From the NCBI GenBank assembly GCA_006503475.1, contig RSEH01000094.1:62001-126000 (forward strand): DNA of 64,000 nt, in the 5' to 3' direction. The notes below the pieces were generated by a model. It saw nothing but the letters and a program-made list of their open reading frames with translations, did no database searches and was not told where the DNA came from. The DNA is from Stentor roeselii (Eukaryota; Ciliophora; Heterotrichea; Heterotrichida; Stentoridae). Every line of letters starts with the position of its first letter. Position 1 is the stretch's first letter. The position numbers and the translations under genes are program-made. Below are positions 28,428 to 38,234 of the stretch, piece after piece.

Positions 28428-29426
28428 CTAATCTTCGTCATTTTCTTCCTCTTCTGAGCTCTCAACCTGATCAGAGCCATAATTAAACTCGAATTCCGAG
28501 CAATTATCCGAGTTATCCACCCAACTCCTGTTAAATCTAGGATCATCAACAATCGACAAATTATCAACTATCAGTGGTTTCTTCTGATTAAAATCAAAAC
28601 AAAATGCAAAAACATATCCAACTTGTGGGCCGTATTCACCTCCCCAAAAAGGTGCATCTTTTCCTTGAAACTCAACAACTGCAGATTGAGTATCATCACT
28701 AATCATCATATGAACTACTTCCAAATTCCATTCATATATACTAAGACCAGGTTTTGTTCCAGGAACATTTTTTTGAATACATTTTTCTCCATCTTTCGTT
28801 GTAAGTTTAAACATCATCATAGAGTCACAATCACATTTTCTCGATACAATCACTCCAGCAGTTAAAATTCTATTCTTTCCAGCAGGAAGTTCAAAACTTT
28901 GCCTTATCATTCCCCATCTAAAAGAAAATTTTAATTTGAATTTCCTGTTTTTAAACAAATCATCATCAAATATTCCTGGCCCGGTACCACCTTGAATTAC
29001 TTCCCATGAATCAAATTTATGATCAAAGCCAGGGTTTTTTAATAAGTTTCTGCAAACTGAGAGAACTTTGAAAAGTCTAACATAGTCGGAGATCTTTCCT
29101 CCTGCGAGCCTGGCGAAGTGCTTGGTGAGTTTAGGAGGGTTGAGCTTTTCAGGGCAAGTGTATTTGAGAAGCAAGCAGCAGATATGGGTGCAAATCTCTT
29201 CGGTTAATAGGGTGAGTAAGAACTTCTTGTTGACTAGGAGGAATTCTTTAATGTCTTGAAGGTCTAAAAAAAGAGCTACTTTTCTTGCGATTGAGATTAT
29301 GTTTGATAGTTTCTGCTTGGTCACTGAAATTACCTCGAAGTTAACGGAGGAGATGTCGTAGTCTTCACCTAGTTGGTCTTCTATTTGCTTGAATCTTTCG
29401 TGGAAGGGTAAAATCAGGGTGTCCAT
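28428..29426 (-). CDS. F-box protein with F-box-associated (FBA) sugar-binding-type domain
   Basis: I take the start at Met 29426 (MDTLILPFHERF), because a longer frame would overlap the upstream gene's end; this leaves a 10-base gap and 332 residues. An F-box-like stretch lies near residues 45-85 (ARKVALFLDLQDIKEFLLVNKKF). A beta-sandwich from about residue 125 follows the FBA pattern: NLLKNPGFDHKFDSWEVIQGG, then FRWGMIRQSFELP, and VEFQGKDAPFWGGEYGPQVG. Animal relatives such as FBXO2 are SCF ubiquitin-ligase subunits that bind N-glycans on misfolded proteins. That substrate is not shown here. The tail is very acidic (SSEEEENDED). Confidence 0.75.
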   Translation of the reverse strand: MDTLILPFHERFKQIEDQLGEDYDISSVNFEVISVTKQKLSNIISIARKVALFLDLQDIKEFLLVNKKFLLTLLTEEICTHICCLLLKYTCPEKLNPPKLTKHFARLAGGKISDYVRLFKVLSVCRNLLKNPGFDHKFDSWEVIQGGTGPGIFDDDLFKNRKFKLKFSFRWGMIRQSFELPAGKNRILTAGVIVSRKCDCDSMMMFKLTTKDGEKCIQKNVPGTKPGLSIYEWNLEVVHMMISDDTQSAVVEFQGKDAPFWGGEYGPQVGYVFAFCFDFNQKKPLIVDNLSIVDDPRFNRSWVDNSDNCSEFEFNYGSDQVESSEEEENDED

Positions 29427-29436
29427 TTTTATGACA

Positions 29437-30963
29437 TTAGTTTTTTGGATAAAAAATTGGGATGTTTTGGAGGCCTTTGAGAAGGATTGATTTGTCGATT
29501 CGGTATAACTCGTTTGGAGGATATTCTTTGTTTTCATGTAGTTCTGGCTTCAGGTGAACATTTTTTCTGTTTATTAGACTTCGAGCAAGCTCTTTGTAAG
29601 CAAGAACAAGCTTTGCTGTCTGGTCAGTCCCTTCTTCTAATTCATGAAGTTCTTGTTCAATCTTCTCATCATCTTCAGTATTCAACTTATAAGTAAAGTC
29701 AATAAGTTCCTGAATCGGCTTCGAAATATTTTGTGCCTGATAATGAATAAAAAAAAGTATGCAAGTAGATGTAATAAAAGAGCATCCAACAGTAATTAAA
29801 ATAAACTTGATTCCTTCATTTCCAATAAGCGTTTTCGCATCTTCTTTATAACTCATGACATCCGATTCCTTAACAACTAAAACCAAAACAAAGTTCCAAT
29901 TATGTTCTTCTTTAGTCGGGTCTTCAACAACAGAAGAAGAGGCAGTTCTCCAGATTTCTCCATCTTCGATTAAATAATGAATCCCTGTGGGTTTATTTCT
30001 GATATCATCCCAGTATTCATAATACGTAATATTCATCAAATTTTTTATTTTGGAGATAATCCAAGGGTTATTTACATAGTCAACAATTGAACCGTCCTTG
30101 TATACCAGGTACTGTCGGCCTTCGCCAAGGTATTTAATGTTCTTCATTAATTCGTAAAGACCTTTGATTAGCCAGTCAGCACATAAGACTCCAATTCGAT
30201 GAGACATGTCTTGAGAATCGTAAAGAGGGATCATAACACTGAGAATCTGATTGTTTTCGTTCCCGATAGTGTCTTTGTAACTCTTTATTGTTGTTGATTT
30301 CTCATTTTTTAGGAAATCTTGGTACCAGCCGGTATTTCTAGGGTCATAGTCTTGTATATCAAGGCCTGGGTAAAAGTAAACAAATTCGCTTTCTTCGAAA
30401 TACATTATGTACCTAATAGCACCATAGTTATAAATCTTGAGCAACTCTTCATAAATATATACAAATCTCGAAACTTTTCTTTTCAAATCAAGCGGGTCAC
30501 TAGCATTAGAATCAAGATAAAAATAAGTAGGAAACTTAAAGCAAACATTAAAATCCCCATACTTTTCCGGTACTCTCCTAACATCAGAAAGATTCAGATC
30601 TTTGAATTCATACTGATCATCCGAGTATTCCAAAGCAAAAGTATTTTCTCTGAACATGCCAATGAGCATATTTTGTAAAAACTTCATAGAAAGAATCCCT
30701 TTAAAGATCTCAGAGTACACAAACTGCGATCCAGCCTTAGCAAGATCAAGAAGGTCTTCATTTGCCTGATCATCTCGAGTCGACACAACCTGACTGACAG
30801 TTTGTTGCTGCAACAAAAAGATATTAAGACTAATCATGCAAAGAATAACAGTCACAATGATAAAAATTCCGAGACCATAACAAATCATCATCTGTTTGCG
30901 AATACTCCAGATCTTGATCCTATTCGTCAAGTCAACAAGAATAGACTTAAAAACTTTACACAT
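29437..30963 (-). CDS. Membrane receptor with extracellular double-Cache domain
   Basis: The 508-residue protein has one membrane segment at about residues 27-52 and a second near 385-410, bracketing a roughly 330-residue outside domain. That domain carries the dCache signature YDPRNTGWYQDF and a later GVLCADWL. After the second segment comes a HAMP-like region (SKPIQELIDFTYKLN). Such domains bind small ligands in bacterial chemoreceptors and in calcium-channel alpha2-delta subunits. No kinase or cyclase domain follows, so the output is unknown. The motif lacks the second Arg of the amino-acid-binding form, where Thr stands. It faces the FLVCR-type transporter with 8 bases between start codons. 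Confidence 0.75.
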   Translation of the reverse strand: MCKVFKSILVDLTNRIKIWSIRKQMMICYGLGIFIIVTVILCMISLNIFLLQQQTVSQVVSTRDDQANEDLLDLAKAGSQFVYSEIFKGILSMKFLQNMLIGMFRENTFALEYSDDQYEFKDLNLSDVRRVPEKYGDFNVCFKFPTYFYLDSNASDPLDLKRKVSRFVYIYEELLKIYNYGAIRYIMYFEESEFVYFYPGLDIQDYDPRNTGWYQDFLKNEKSTTIKSYKDTIGNENNQILSVMIPLYDSQDMSHRIGVLCADWLIKGLYELMKNIKYLGEGRQYLVYKDGSIVDYVNNPWIISKIKNLMNITYYEYWDDIRNKPTGIHYLIEDGEIWRTASSSVVEDPTKEEHNWNFVLVLVVKESDVMSYKEDAKTLIGNEGIKFILITVGCSFITSTCILFFIHYQAQNISKPIQELIDFTYKLNTEDDEKIEQELHELEEGTDQTAKLVLAYKELARSLINRKNVHLKPELHENKEYPPNELYRIDKSILLKGLQNIPIFYPKN

Positions 30964-30971
30964 TTACATAA

Positions 30972-32264
30972 ATGGAACAAGTCCGTACAAGAAAAATTCA
31001 GTTTTCAGTCCTTTTCGCATTTGCCTTCAGTCTTCTGAGTCTCGCTCTGTTGACTGTCACATTTGCTTCAGTTTCAACGCAGGTTAGAGAAGTGATAAAA
31101 ATTTAGATTTATCGAGTTGATATCTTCTGGGTTGAAGCCTGTAGCTCTGTGTTTTATGTCAGTTATGTTGTTTTTTTGGTTCCGGCTTATTACTTTGAAG
31201 ATTATTTTGGGGTCAGGAAGACTCTTATTTTTGGATGCGGGTTGATGACTTTTGGATCTTTTTTAAGGATTGGAGCTTATCAGAACTTTTGGTGGGTTGT
31301 TGCTGGGACTGCGGTTACATCGGTTTGTCAACCTTTTTTGATGAACCAGGTCACTAAGATCTCGATTGACTGGTTCTCTAAGGAGACGGTATTTATTAGG
31401 TAGAGAGTTATTGCTACTACAATTAGCATGGTTTGCTTTCTTGTTGGACAAGGAGGGAGTTATGGAATTAGTGGAGTGTTTGTGCAGCTGAATCATGGAA
31501 AAGATCAAGTAGGGAGATTGATGATATTTAATGCTATTTTCTGCTTAGTCTCTCTAATCCTTGTCATACTTTTAATAAAAGACAAGCCATCTAATGATCA
31601 ATCAATTCAACCTAATCCTAAAACAGTAAAAGAAGAGTTGGGACTACTAGTCCGTGACTTTCACTTCATATGTCTTCTAGTGAGTTCGGGAATCCACATG
31701 GGTGTAGGCAACTACTTCGGTGTAATCCTAGAAATCCTTGTAAAAGGTTCAGGTCTGACCCCAGAAGACGCCTCATACATCGGAGTGATCACAATTTTAA
31801 GCGGAATCACCAGTTGCATAATCTGCTCTCTTATCACTTCTCGTCTCTACAAATACCGAATAATAATCATAGTGAGCGTAGCCTGTACAACTGTTTTATA
31901 CATCTTTTATTTCTACGCTATTCACAGTAAAAGTTTCAACCTTGCTTGTTTCGCATCTTTTTTATATGGAATCTTTTTGCTTCCAGTTTATTCAATTCCT
32001 TTGGAGTTCGCTTGTGAGACGACTTTTCCAGTAAGAGAAATTTTGACTTCAGGTTTGATTAATTGTTTTGCCCAGATTTTTTCGATTATTCCGATTTTGG
32101 TGTCGTATTGGTTTAAAAATAAACCTTGGACTTGCATTGAGATTTCAGTCTTTTTTCAGCTTATAAGTCTAATTTCAGTGTTTTTTACGAAGGAGAACTT
32201 GAAGCGAAAACATGCTGAGGAAATAGTGAAAGTCCAAAATGATTTAATCCCTTCTTACAACTAA
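30972..32264 (+). CDS. FLVCR-type MFS transporter (two 15-nt introns)
   Basis: Removing 31092-31106 and 31389-31403 joins three frames into 420 residues with about twelve hydrophobic segments. The first half resembles the FLVCR family (heme/choline/ethanolamine carriers): VDIFWVEACSSVFYVSYVVFLVPAYYF, GVRKTLIFGCGLM and WFSKETRVIATTISMV match its TM1-TM5 layout. The second intron lies exactly in the loop WFSKE-T-RVIA, where the family has a conserved charged turn. The first intron begins GTG. The substrate cannot be read from the sequence. The two charged ends are short and cytoplasmic. Confidence 0.82.
31092..31106 (+). other. 15-nt intron in FLVCR-type transporter
   Basis: GTGATAAAAATTTAG, starting with GTG. 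Removal joins TQVRE to IYRVDIFW. Confidence 0.85.
31389..31403 (+). other. 15-nt intron in FLVCR-type transporter
   Basis: GTATTTATTAGGTAG. An internal TAG would give an 11-base intron out of frame, so the 15-base form is favoured. Confidence 0.87.
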
Positions 32265-32310
32265 GAGATAACAGATATCATATTTATATCTTTAAGATAA
32301 CACTCTACCA

Positions 32311-33693
32311 TTAACAATAAGGGTCAGAGAGTAAAGCTGAGTTAATGCCTTCTATCGTAGTTTTAATGAATTTTCCCCATCTTCCTCCATCATCCATTCC
32401 AACAACTTCATCTTCGCCCATAAACCTAACAAGAAACTCCTGAGTTCCAATAGTATAAAAAACTTTCAGTCCATTCCTAAACTCCGCTTCAAAATTCGTA
32501 TCATTACTCATAAGTAAAAACTTAGCATCTTCCCTTTCAATAACAACTTTCGGAGTTTTACTTCTAATAGTATTCAAACACTGCTCAGCATATCGATAAA
32601 CCCTTTCCGCATGACCAGGTAGATTTTTCAAAGAATACTTAACAGATCGATAATAAATCTCACTTCCATCAGGTGAAATTTCCATTAATTTGCTTCCAAT
32701 GACGATTTTTACCCATCCATAGCTGGTGATTTCAATTTTCCCATTTTTTATCTCATGAGAAAAAGGCGGTAATCCCTGAGTGCTAATCGGGGAAAGTAAA
32801 GAAAACTGACTTTTTCCTCGAGATGTTAAAATATCAGAATTTCTGCAACTAAGAGGCGCTTCGGAGTACTCATAAAAAGACTCCTCGACCGATGTCTGGT
32901 CCATGAAAAAAGAATGATCCAAGATCTGGCTCGGAGTCAATCTACAGCCAGGGTCAAGGCTCAACATGGAAGAAATCAAGTCCTTTGCATTACTCGAAAT
33001 GTACTCCGGGAATGAAAACTGCATCGTCTTCGTCTTCGCGAAGGTCTCTGGAATCGAACTTCCCTCGAAAGGTGGCCGACCTGTGAGCATCGCGTAAAAA
33101 ACACACCCGAGGGCCCAGATGTCAGAAGAAAGTCCATAAGGCTGCTTTTGAATGATTTCTCTATTTAAAAATCACGGTGAAATGTAATTAGGAGTTCCAC
33201 AAAAAGTCTCTCGGAAACCTTTTGACTCATCTAACTTCACTGCTAAGCCGAAGTCAGTGATCAGTGGCTTGTTTTTGAATAAAAGGATGTTTGCCAGCTT
33301 TAAATCGCGATGCATGATGCCTGAAGCTTGTAAAAAGTTAACAGCTTCAACCAACTGTTTCATGATTTCCTTGCAAGAACTTTCAGAAAATCTTCCACTT
33401 TTGTTTATTGCGGCTCGAAGGTCAGAACCAGGACAATATTCAAGAAGAAGGTAAAACTTTGACTCGTCTTCGAAAAAGTCGAAAAGTTTGACGATGTTTG
33501 GATGTTTTAAAGATCTTTGAATGTCGATTTCGTTTTGAAGGCTTTTCTTTTGTTTTTTGTTTAAAATTCGAGACTTTTCTATGACTTTCAAGGCGAAATC
33601 GTCCATTGTTTTTTTGGCTTTCACGTGAAAAACAGTGGAAAAAGCGCCTTGGCCGAGTGGTTCAAGAACATTGAATTCTTTGACTTTTTCCAT
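32311..33693 (-). CDS. PLK4-like kinase with polo-box-like C-terminus (one 15-nt intron)
   Basis: Splicing 33161-33175 gives 455 residues and restores CGTPNYISPEII, the end of the activation segment. The kinase domain (residues 7-260) has Lys36, HRDLKLAN with Asp130, and DFG at Asp147. FSTVFHVKAKK, CGTPNYISPEI and LTGRPPFEG resemble PLK4. After a Ser-rich linker, about residues 310-455 (GWVKIVIGSKLMEISPDGSEIYY, then NLPGHAERVYRYAEQCL and IRSKTPKVVI) follow the second half of the PLK4 cryptic polo box. PLK4 starts basal-body duplication. Only one polo-box-like unit is evident, against three in animals. The alternative is another CAMK/PLK-like ciliate kinase with a chance match. Confidence 0.75.
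33161..33175 (-). other. 15-nt intron in PLK4-like kinase
   Basis: Minus-strand GTGATTTTTAAATAG, within the codon of Pro in the SPE motif. Confidence 0.9.
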
Positions 33694-33709
33694 TTAGTTA
33701 GTATAAGAT

Positions 33710-35350
33710 TTAATTACAAACACCGTAACGTTTCAGTTGGACTAAGTCTTCTACTTGAAAGGCTGTAGGGTGGGGTCCACCTCCGGTGTCAGGGTCTTCT
33801 GCTTTGGGTTTTTGTCGCTTTTCCTGGTAATTTGAATAGATATTAGGAAGTTGTCGAGCTGAGGTCTGGTTTGAGTTTTCTTCTGGGCCTTCACTGGATT
33901 GTTTTGGAAGGTATCTGTTGAACACCCCGCTTCTTAGGTTTTTTACTTGGAATTCGTCGCCTGGGTATAACAGCTTCGACTTCTTCTTGATCACCATCGG
34001 TTTGCTAATTGGGCTGAATTTTATATCTTCAGCTATTTCTTCCATGTGAGTTTTACGCTTTTTGCCTTTAACATCATTAGTTTCTGGTACCTTTATAACT
34101 TCTTTTGAACGTTGCCGATCCAAACGACTTTCAGCCCTCAACTCAAAGTTACTATCTGGGTTAAATGGTGAGCCTCTGAACTTCAATGAAAGATTATCTT
34201 TGTTTGTTGTTGTTCGATTCTTCGATATTTCGCATGATGGCAGATTCGTGCTTTGATTTTCTTTTACTTGAAAAGGAGCTGGAGACTGTGAAGACTCGTC
34301 TTTTGACTTTACCGCCTTTTTCATATCTGCTGCGTTTGAGAGAAGTAAAAGTCGCTTGTTTTTGGAGATTGTTATGTTTCCAGTGTATCGGCCTTTTGAC
34401 TTTGCTGACTCTAGTCTTGATACTGGATATGAAATTTCTATACGCTCTGTTGAATCTTGAAGGTAAGGGTGGCTTAAGGCTGATGATGCTGTTAATCGCT
34501 CTTCTGGGTCTAGAGTTAGAAGCCGAGCCATAAAGTCAAGCGCAACTTTATCAAGTTTCAAATATCTCTTCTCAATCCCTTCCAACCTGCTAATCTCAGG
34601 AAATTTCAACCCAACAAATCTCGGATTTTTCTGAAAAATTTCCTGCTGGACAGAGTTAAGTGGTCCAAGAGTTTTCTGAATCAAGTAAAGCTGATCAATT
34701 TCGCTTTCTCCCGGGAACAAAGGTTGTCCATCAACGATTTCAGCCATGATGCAGCCAATAGACCACATATCAAGCGGTTTTCCATATTCCTTCTGCCCAA
34801 TTAAAAGTTCCGGCGACCTATACCATCTTGTAGCGACATAGTCAGTCAAGTTAGACTGATTAACAATAGTCCTGGCGAACCCAAAGTCACAAAGTTTCAT
34901 TTGAAAAGCTCTGCATGTCTCTTACGTGGAAATAAGCAAGTTTTCCGGCTTGATATCCCGATGAATGACTTCCTGTCGATGACAGTATTCAATAGCAGTG
35001 CACAACTGCATTACAATCGATTTTATCAGCATTGAGGACAAACCGTTCGGACTTTCTTCTAAAACTTCCAACAAGTTCCTTTCAACGTATTCAAAAACCA
35101 GGTAAAGTCTGCCTTTTCGTCGAAAAGCCTCTTTAAGCTGAACCACATTTTCATGTTTCAAAAGACGAAGAATTTTAACTTCTCTTAAAATCGCTCGATG
35201 AGTGGACTCATCATCTTCTTCAGAAGATTTAAATTTTTTGATAGCAACAACATCTCCAGAGTCTTTATGTCGACATTTAAGTACGACTCCATAAGCACCT
35301 GTTTAAAACTCACCCTCGCCGACGACTCCTAGAACTTCGTATTTGTTCAT
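33710..35350 (-). CDS. CDKL-family kinase (two 15-nt introns)
   Basis: Removing 35299-35313 and 34911-34925 gives 536 residues. The first intron restores the Gly loop GEGAYGVV; the second restores [20 protein letters not shown]. The kinase domain has Lys33, HRDIKPEN and an activation loop [14 protein letters not shown] whose TDY marks CDKL1-4 (CDKL5 has TEY). [24 protein letters not shown] is nearly diagnostic for CDKL. The C-terminal 240 residues are basic and disordered. CDKL kinases control cilium length. It sits 16 bases before the PLK4-like gene on the same strand. The spacer holds TACTAAC, which I take as chance. Confidence 0.87.
34911..34925 (-). other. 15-nt intron in CDKL kinase
   Basis: Minus-strand GTAAGAGACATGCAG, before the DFG region. 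Confidence 0.9.
35299..35313 (-). other. 15-nt intron in CDKL kinase
   Basis: Minus-strand GTGAGTTTTAAACAG, inside the glycine loop (GEG-AYG). Only the spliced frame encodes the loop. Confidence 0.9.
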
Positions 35351-35378
35351 TATAAGTATTTAAGACTAAATAATTAAA

Positions 35379-37232
35379 TTAGCGGTAGTCTCGTTTCCCA
35401 ATGCCTGACTTTCCTGAGTTAAGGTGTTTTGGCTTGGTATCGAAGTGCTTTTTATCAGCGACCTTGCCCATTACTTTCAAAGTGTCGCGGTCTGGGTTGT
35501 CTTTGATGCTTCCTGGTCGTCTTGCCTTGTTGAGACCTTTGCTTTTACTTCTCAGTTTCTTCTTGATTGTTTCTACTCCGTGGTCACCGTCGATGTCCAT
35601 GTCGATGTTCGAGGTGAAGTCTTCGGACTGGTCTCTTCGGCGCTTTTGACGGACGCTTTCCTTTACTGGCGAAGGGTCGATTCCAAGTGCCTCAAGTCCT
35701 TCTTTCACTTCGCTCCATTCCTTGTGTCCTGGGTTGAAGTGGCCTTTGTTCATCATGCTTTCTTGTTGAATTCTTCTTCTTCTTAAAAATATCTTTCTTC
35801 GAATTTCATAAATTTCTCTCATTTCGTCATAGTCCAGAGGAATATGAGCGTCTTTCAAAACTTCTTCTTCTTCTTCCAGCTCGTTTAACTTATCAAGAAT
35901 GTCAGAGTCGATATAGTCCAGAACGTTTTTGCCTTCAAAGAACTCAGGCATGACGTCATATCTCCAGTCTTCATCTTCCAGGTCTACAAAGTGCTCCTGT
36001 TGAGGAATGAAAAAAACTCCAGCGCCGCCATTCAACTCTTGCATTTCTTTTACATTCTGAGAAGCCGGGTTCACGTCTAAGTGACTCTGAGCCAAGACTG
36101 ACTCTGGGATCACTGCAGGACGGTCAGGGTTTTGCACTCTTGGAATAGAAACATAAGGCATTCTTCCTGTTTGTTTTTCTGATTTACTCGGCTTCGCCTT
36201 GCTTCGAAAGGCTTTCAAGTGCTCACAGGCTTTGTTTCTACAGTCAATGATTCCGTCTTTGTTTAGATTGGAGATGAAAGTGATGAAAGCTGAGTGTTCA
36301 TTGGCTAATGACTGGATTTCTTGTTGGTACTCAGGGTCGACTTCCTCCCATTTCTTGATGTCTGTTTTGCTTAAAACTATTCCAATCGGCTTATTAATGA
36401 ACAAGGGCTGAATACTTCTAAACAACTGGATCTGTTCCGGGATTTTATGTTCACAGGTCTCAGAAATATCAATGAAGAACAAAATACAGGCGTTTAAATG
36501 GGCAAGAGCTGTTATTCCTTGCATTTCTATCGTGTTTCGCTGCTCTAAAGGCCTGTCAAGCAGGCCAGGAGTGTCGATCACCTGCCAAGGGATGAACTCG
36601 TAGTCAGTGTGGCCCACGAATAAACTCTTGGTGGTAAAAGCGTAGGACTGCACATCGACGTTAGCTCGGGTCACGTTGTTCATAAAAGAACTCTTGCCCA
36701 CGTTGGGGTAGCCAGTGATTATTATCGTCCTGCTGTTCGGGTCGATGTTTGGAAGTCTCGATAAATGCTTTCTCACCTCTTCCAAATATGTCAGACTGTT
36801 TGAAAGTTTCTTTATTATCGTGCACATCCTTCCTAAAGCGGCCTTTTTTAAAGTCTTTCCTCGGTAGAGACTGTCAGAGTATTTCAGCATCCTCACGTAG
36901 TCCTTTGACACGTTTTCGATTATGTGGTTCGCTTTGTTTACGTGACCTAACGCAAGCTTGTAGTGGTCTTTGTCGTAAAGCACGTTCATCAGGTCTGCGT
37001 AAAATGGGTGGATGTCGTCTAGCTTTGGAAATTTTTCTAGGATTCCTCCTAGTTTTTCTTCTATTGTTGACTGGGTGAATTTGACTTTCCGCATGTAAAA
37101 CTTCCTGATCCTTGATATTTGCATTTGGGGATGGATCTCAGTAGGAGTTTTACGTTGAGTCTTCGACAGAACTATATCGATAAGTTCTTTAGCAGTGGGA
37201 ACCGATGGTAAAGACTTAAAGTTATAGTTCAT
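35379..37232 (-). CDS. NOG1: NOG1-type nucleolar GTPase for 60S ribosome assembly
   Basis: The 617-residue protein is the usual NOG1 (GTPBP4) length and is collinear with it. The N-terminal helical domain (RIRKFYMRKVKFTQ, FYADLMNVLYDKDHYKLALG) is characteristic. The Obg-family GTPase domain has G1 GYPNVGKSS near residue 171, G3 DTPG near 219 and G4 SKTD near 287. The C-terminal third is acidic, then strongly basic, as expected for a nucleolar protein. NOG1 binds pre-60S particles in the nucleolus. Its start codon is 22 bases from that of the RSPH1 gene on the other strand. Confidence 0.93.
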   Translation of the reverse strand: MNYNFKSLPSVPTAKELIDIVLSKTQRKTPTEIHPQMQISRIRKFYMRKVKFTQSTIEEKLGGILEKFPKLDDIHPFYADLMNVLYDKDHYKLALGHVNKANHIIENVSKDYVRMLKYSDSLYRGKTLKKAALGRMCTIIKKLSNSLTYLEEVRKHLSRLPNIDPNSRTIIITGYPNVGKSSFMNNVTRANVDVQSYAFTTKSLFVGHTDYEFIPWQVIDTPGLLDRPLEQRNTIEMQGITALAHLNACILFFIDISETCEHKIPEQIQLFRSIQPLFINKPIGIVLSKTDIKKWEEVDPEYQQEIQSLANEHSAFITFISNLNKDGIIDCRNKACEHLKAFRSKAKPSKSEKQTGRMPYVSIPRVQNPDRPAVIPESVLAQSHLDVNPASQNVKEMQELNGGAGVFFIPQQEHFVDLEDEDWRYDVMPEFFEGKNVLDYIDSDILDKLNELEEEEEVLKDAHIPLDYDEMREIYEIRRKIFLRRRRIQQESMMNKGHFNPGHKEWSEVKEGLEALGIDPSPVKESVRQKRRRDQSEDFTSNIDMDIDGDHGVETIKKKLRSKSKGLNKARRPGSIKDNPDRDTLKVMGKVADKKHFDTKPKHLNSGKSGIGKRDYR

Positions 37233-37254
37233 CTTTATAAACCTTCTAATAAAA

Positions 37255-37941
37255 ATGAGTGACGCCGGCGACGCGGTTTACAAATTTATCTGGGAAGACG
37301 GTACAGAAAAAACAACATCAAGAGACTATACAGGAAGAGCAACAGCCCTTTACCCTTCAGGAGATTCTTACGAAGGACTCTTCGTGAATGGTATCCGTGA
37401 CGGTTATGGACTTTACAAGTACGCCTCAGGCATGACCTACGAAGGCGACTTCAAAGAAAACCTAAAACACGGCATCGGAAAACTTAACTATGGTAAAAAA
37501 GGTGCTTATCATGGGTACTTCGAAAGCGGCAAAAGACATGGAGAAGGAGTTTTCATGTATAACAATGGAGATTCTTATAGTGGGTGGTGGAAAGATGGGC
37601 TCAAGGAAGGCAAAGGCACTTATGTCTTCAAAGATACAGGCATGAAACTTAAAGGAGAATGGAAAAATGGAAATATCGTCAATGGAGAGTGGGTCTTGCC
37701 CAGTGGAGTCAAGTTTCAGGGAACTTTTGATAATAATAAACCCAATGGAGAAGGCAAATGGGTCTTTCCTGATAGAAATGAAGTCACTGGGGAATATAAA
37801 CAAACTGTTGGAGAAGCTGAAGATGAACCTCCTGCTGGTGAAGAGGAAGAGGATGAAGGGAAAAAAGTGAAAATTGATGTCACTTGGCATACTCATCCGA
37901 ATTTGTTTGCCTCGGCTTTTGCGATTAATAGAGTTACTTAG
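37255..37941 (+). CDS. RSPH1: Radial spoke head protein 1-like MORN-repeat protein
   Basis: The 228-residue protein has about seven MORN repeats between residues 30 and 190 (YPSGDSYEGLFVNGIRDGYG, YASGMTYEGDFKENLKHGIG, YNNGDSYSGWWKDGLKEGKG and so on). Repeat number, the TYVFKDTGMKLKGEW unit and the acidic tail (PPAGEEEEDEG) fit RSPH1 better than other MORN proteins. RSPH1 is part of the spoke head that touches the central pair in motile cilia. A conserved-looking C-terminal segment follows the acidic stretch (WHTHPNLFASAFAINRV), which is not typical of animal RSPH1. Another MORN protein remains possible. Confidence 0.8.
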   Translation: MSDAGDAVYKFIWEDGTEKTTSRDYTGRATALYPSGDSYEGLFVNGIRDGYGLYKYASGMTYEGDFKENLKHGIGKLNYGKKGAYHGYFESGKRHGEGVFMYNNGDSYSGWWKDGLKEGKGTYVFKDTGMKLKGEWKNGNIVNGEWVLPSGVKFQGTFDNNKPNGEGKWVFPDRNEVTGEYKQTVGEAEDEPPAGEEEEDEGKKVKIDVTWHTHPNLFASAFAINRVT

Positions 37942-38234
37942 AATGTTTATTTTGGTGGATTTTTTTTTGAATGAAGAATTGGAATTTCTTTTAATTAATC
38001 GTTAATTAGGGTTTGTTATTTGAATTTTTATCTTTTATTGGAGAATAGGATGTATTATATTCAATAAAAACTTACAGAAACTTAAAATATTACTTCTAAT
38101 AATAAATCACTACCTGATTATTTCCTAAAATCATAATATTCATCAAAAACTTAACTTTCATAAAACCAAAATAAACTTCTCACAAAACAACTATAACTTC
38201 TACAATAAAACAAATAATTTAAACATCTAACCTA
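37942..38234. other. Convergent spacer with a composition switch
   Basis: No gene. The plus strand is T/G-rich to about 38,060, then A/C-rich with few G up to the stop of the sterol reductase. Confidence 0.5.

Noticed and set aside
29427-29537. Longer start for the F-box protein (37 more codons)
   Set aside because: It would overlap the end of the dCache coding region. The internal Met leaves a 10-base gap like other pairs here.
33697-33703. TACTAAC (minus strand) in the CDKL/PLK4-like spacer as a branch point
   Set aside because: No acceptor AG follows before the start codon and no frame requires splicing there. The 7-mer also occurs inside coding DNA near 62,289.
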